A stretch of DNA of 64,000 nt from Anoxybacillus amylolyticus (GTDB lineage: Bacteria > Bacillota > Bacilli > Bacillales > Anoxybacillaceae). Shown piece after piece: positions 63,143 to 64,000 of the stretch. The stretch is taken from assembly GCF_001634285.1 (NCBI RefSeq), contig NZ_CP015438.1:1190001-1254000 (forward strand). Direction: 5' to 3'. Position 1 is the first letter of the stretch. Every line of letters starts with the position of its first letter. The position numbers were made by a program, and so were the translations under genes. The notes beneath the pieces were generated by a model. That model searched no databases, was not told the DNA's origin, and saw nothing but the letters and a program-made list of their open reading frames with translations.

Positions 63143-64000
63143 ATGGGGAATAAGAAAGCGTTTTCAACTTATCCAAGTCATATTGCGACGGAGTTTGACA
63201 TTCCGAAGATGACGTTGTGTGATATTTTACAAGAACGCGCTCAGGGATACCGCAACCACTGTGCCATCTCTTTTTACCACCAAGAGATTACCTACGGTGA
63301 ACTTGCTTATTTAGTCGAAACATTTGCTTCCAGCTTACAAAAACAAGGAGTGAAAAAAGGCGACCGCGTCGCAATTATGTTGCCGAACTGCCCACAATAC
63401 GTCGTTTCCTACTATGGCATTTTGCGCGTTGGTGCGATCGTGACGCAAGTAAACCCGATGCTTGTCGAACGGGAGTTGACATACTTGCTGCAAGATTCCG
63501 GTGCGGAAACGATTATTGTGTACGATGCGCTTTATCCGCGAGTGAAAGCGGTGCAAGCGAACACGGCAGTCAAACAAGTAATCGTTGTCAACCTGCAGCC
63601 GTCCTCCTCATCGTTCGCGCCAGATATGACATTTGAAGCATTTTTGGGGCAAGGCGACGGTCGTGTGCAACCGGTAGCGATCGATCCAGAACATGATGTA
63701 GCTGTACTGCAATATACAGGAGGAACGACAGGACGATCGAAAGGGGCGATGTTGACGCACCGCAATTTAGTGGCAAACGTTATGCAATGCGTCGAATTTT
63801 TTAAAGATAAAATTGAATATGGCGCCGAACGGTATTTAACGGTCATCCCGCTTTTTCACGTGTTTGCGATGACATCAGGCATGAACTTGGCGATTTACGT
63901 CGGGGCGACGAACATTTTATTACCGCGCTTTGATTTGCAAGAAGTATTGCAGACGATCAAGGAGAAGAAACCGACGTCATTTCCAGGAGTTCCGACGATG
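63143..64000 (+). CDS. Long-chain acyl-CoA synthetase (partial, runs off the window)
   Basis: The first 286 codons of an AMP-forming acyl-CoA ligase; no stop is reached. The ATP/AMP signature YTGGTTGRSKGAMLTHRN is near residue 192, preceded by GDRVAIMLPNCPQYV. GGGAGG precedes the ATG, 13 bp after the SDR stop. It would activate a fatty acid with ATP and CoA for the dehydrogenase in the same operon. The C-terminal adenylation-lid domain lies outside the window. Confidence 0.9.
   Translation, partial: MGNKKAFSTYPSHIATEFDIPKMTLCDILQERAQGYRNHCAISFYHQEITYGELAYLVETFASSLQKQGVKKGDRVAIMLPNCPQYVVSYYGILRVGAIVTQVNPMLVERELTYLLQDSGAETIIVYDALYPRVKAVQANTAVKQVIVVNLQPSSSSFAPDMTFEAFLGQGDGRVQPVAIDPEHDVAVLQYTGGTTGRSKGAMLTHRNLVANVMQCVEFFKDKIEYGAERYLTVIPLFHVFAMTSGMNLAIYVGATNILLPRFDLQEVLQTIKEKKPTSFPGVPTM

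Overview
The window looks like chromosomal DNA of a thermophilic, spore-forming, chemotactic member of the Bacillaceae, most likely Anoxybacillus or a close Geobacillus relative. The evidence is the protein similarity, moderate GC, strong AGGAGG-type ribosome binding sites with frequent GTG and TTG starts, spore-germination and sporulation-kinase genes, and a gene order that follows Bacillus subtilis (kinE-ogt-mtn-clpE-ykvI-queCDEF-ykvS-glcT-ptsGHI-ykwB-mcpC-ykwC) with insertions and losses.

Layout. 1-3.1 kb: a folded repeat element, the two permeases of a carbohydrate ABC importer, and a set of very small genes. 3.1-8.5 kb: a B12-binding radical SAM protein, the four-PAS sporulation kinase KinE behind a sigma-H-like promoter, Ogt and a CheX-like protein. 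8.5-22 kb: the methionine salvage region. On the minus strand mtnK sits behind a SAM riboswitch and is followed by mtnA, which overlaps an RbsABC-type importer that I propose takes up methylthioribose; an IS110-family element now lies between mtnK and mtnA. mtnU is also on the minus strand. mtnE and then mtnWXBD (behind a second SAM riboswitch) are on the plus strand. 22-27.3 kb: a MarR regulator, an amino-acid permease, a 0.9 kb gene-free stretch with three repeat or folded elements, and an ABC exporter with its TetR regulator and paired operators.

27.3-45.7 kb: clpE under CtsR boxes, a two-domain YtkA-type lipoprotein, YkvI, an atypical chemoreceptor, a gerK-type germinant receptor operon, the preQ1-riboswitch-controlled queCDEF operon, a TnpB-only IS1341-type element abutting a broken oxidoreductase gene, ykvS, a small sigma factor, a Met/Pro-rich protein behind a good sigma-K promoter, a membrane histidine kinase and a nitroreductase. 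45.9-55.9 kb: three small conserved genes (DUF1659, DUF2922, YvrJ), a PAS-GGDEF-EAL protein with a degenerate GGDEF motif, a cation/proton antiporter, and the glucose PTS locus glcT-ptsG-ptsH-ptsI with its RAT. 56-64 kb: ykwB, a dCache chemoreceptor, an SDR lacking the catalytic Tyr and Lys, a TM2 protein, ykwC, and an operon of acyl-CoA dehydrogenase, SDR and acyl-CoA synthetase (cut by the window edge) behind a promoter with an 18-bp palindromic operator.

The most unusual signals are two copies of a roughly 200-bp element whose hairpin arms change sequence but stay self-complementary, a related-looking folded element beside one copy, a 67-bp near-identical repeat placed just upstream of two unrelated genes, the transporter coupled to mtnA, and the IS110 insertion with a long non-coding end that probably encodes its bridge RNA. 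I saw no tRNA, rRNA or CRISPR array.
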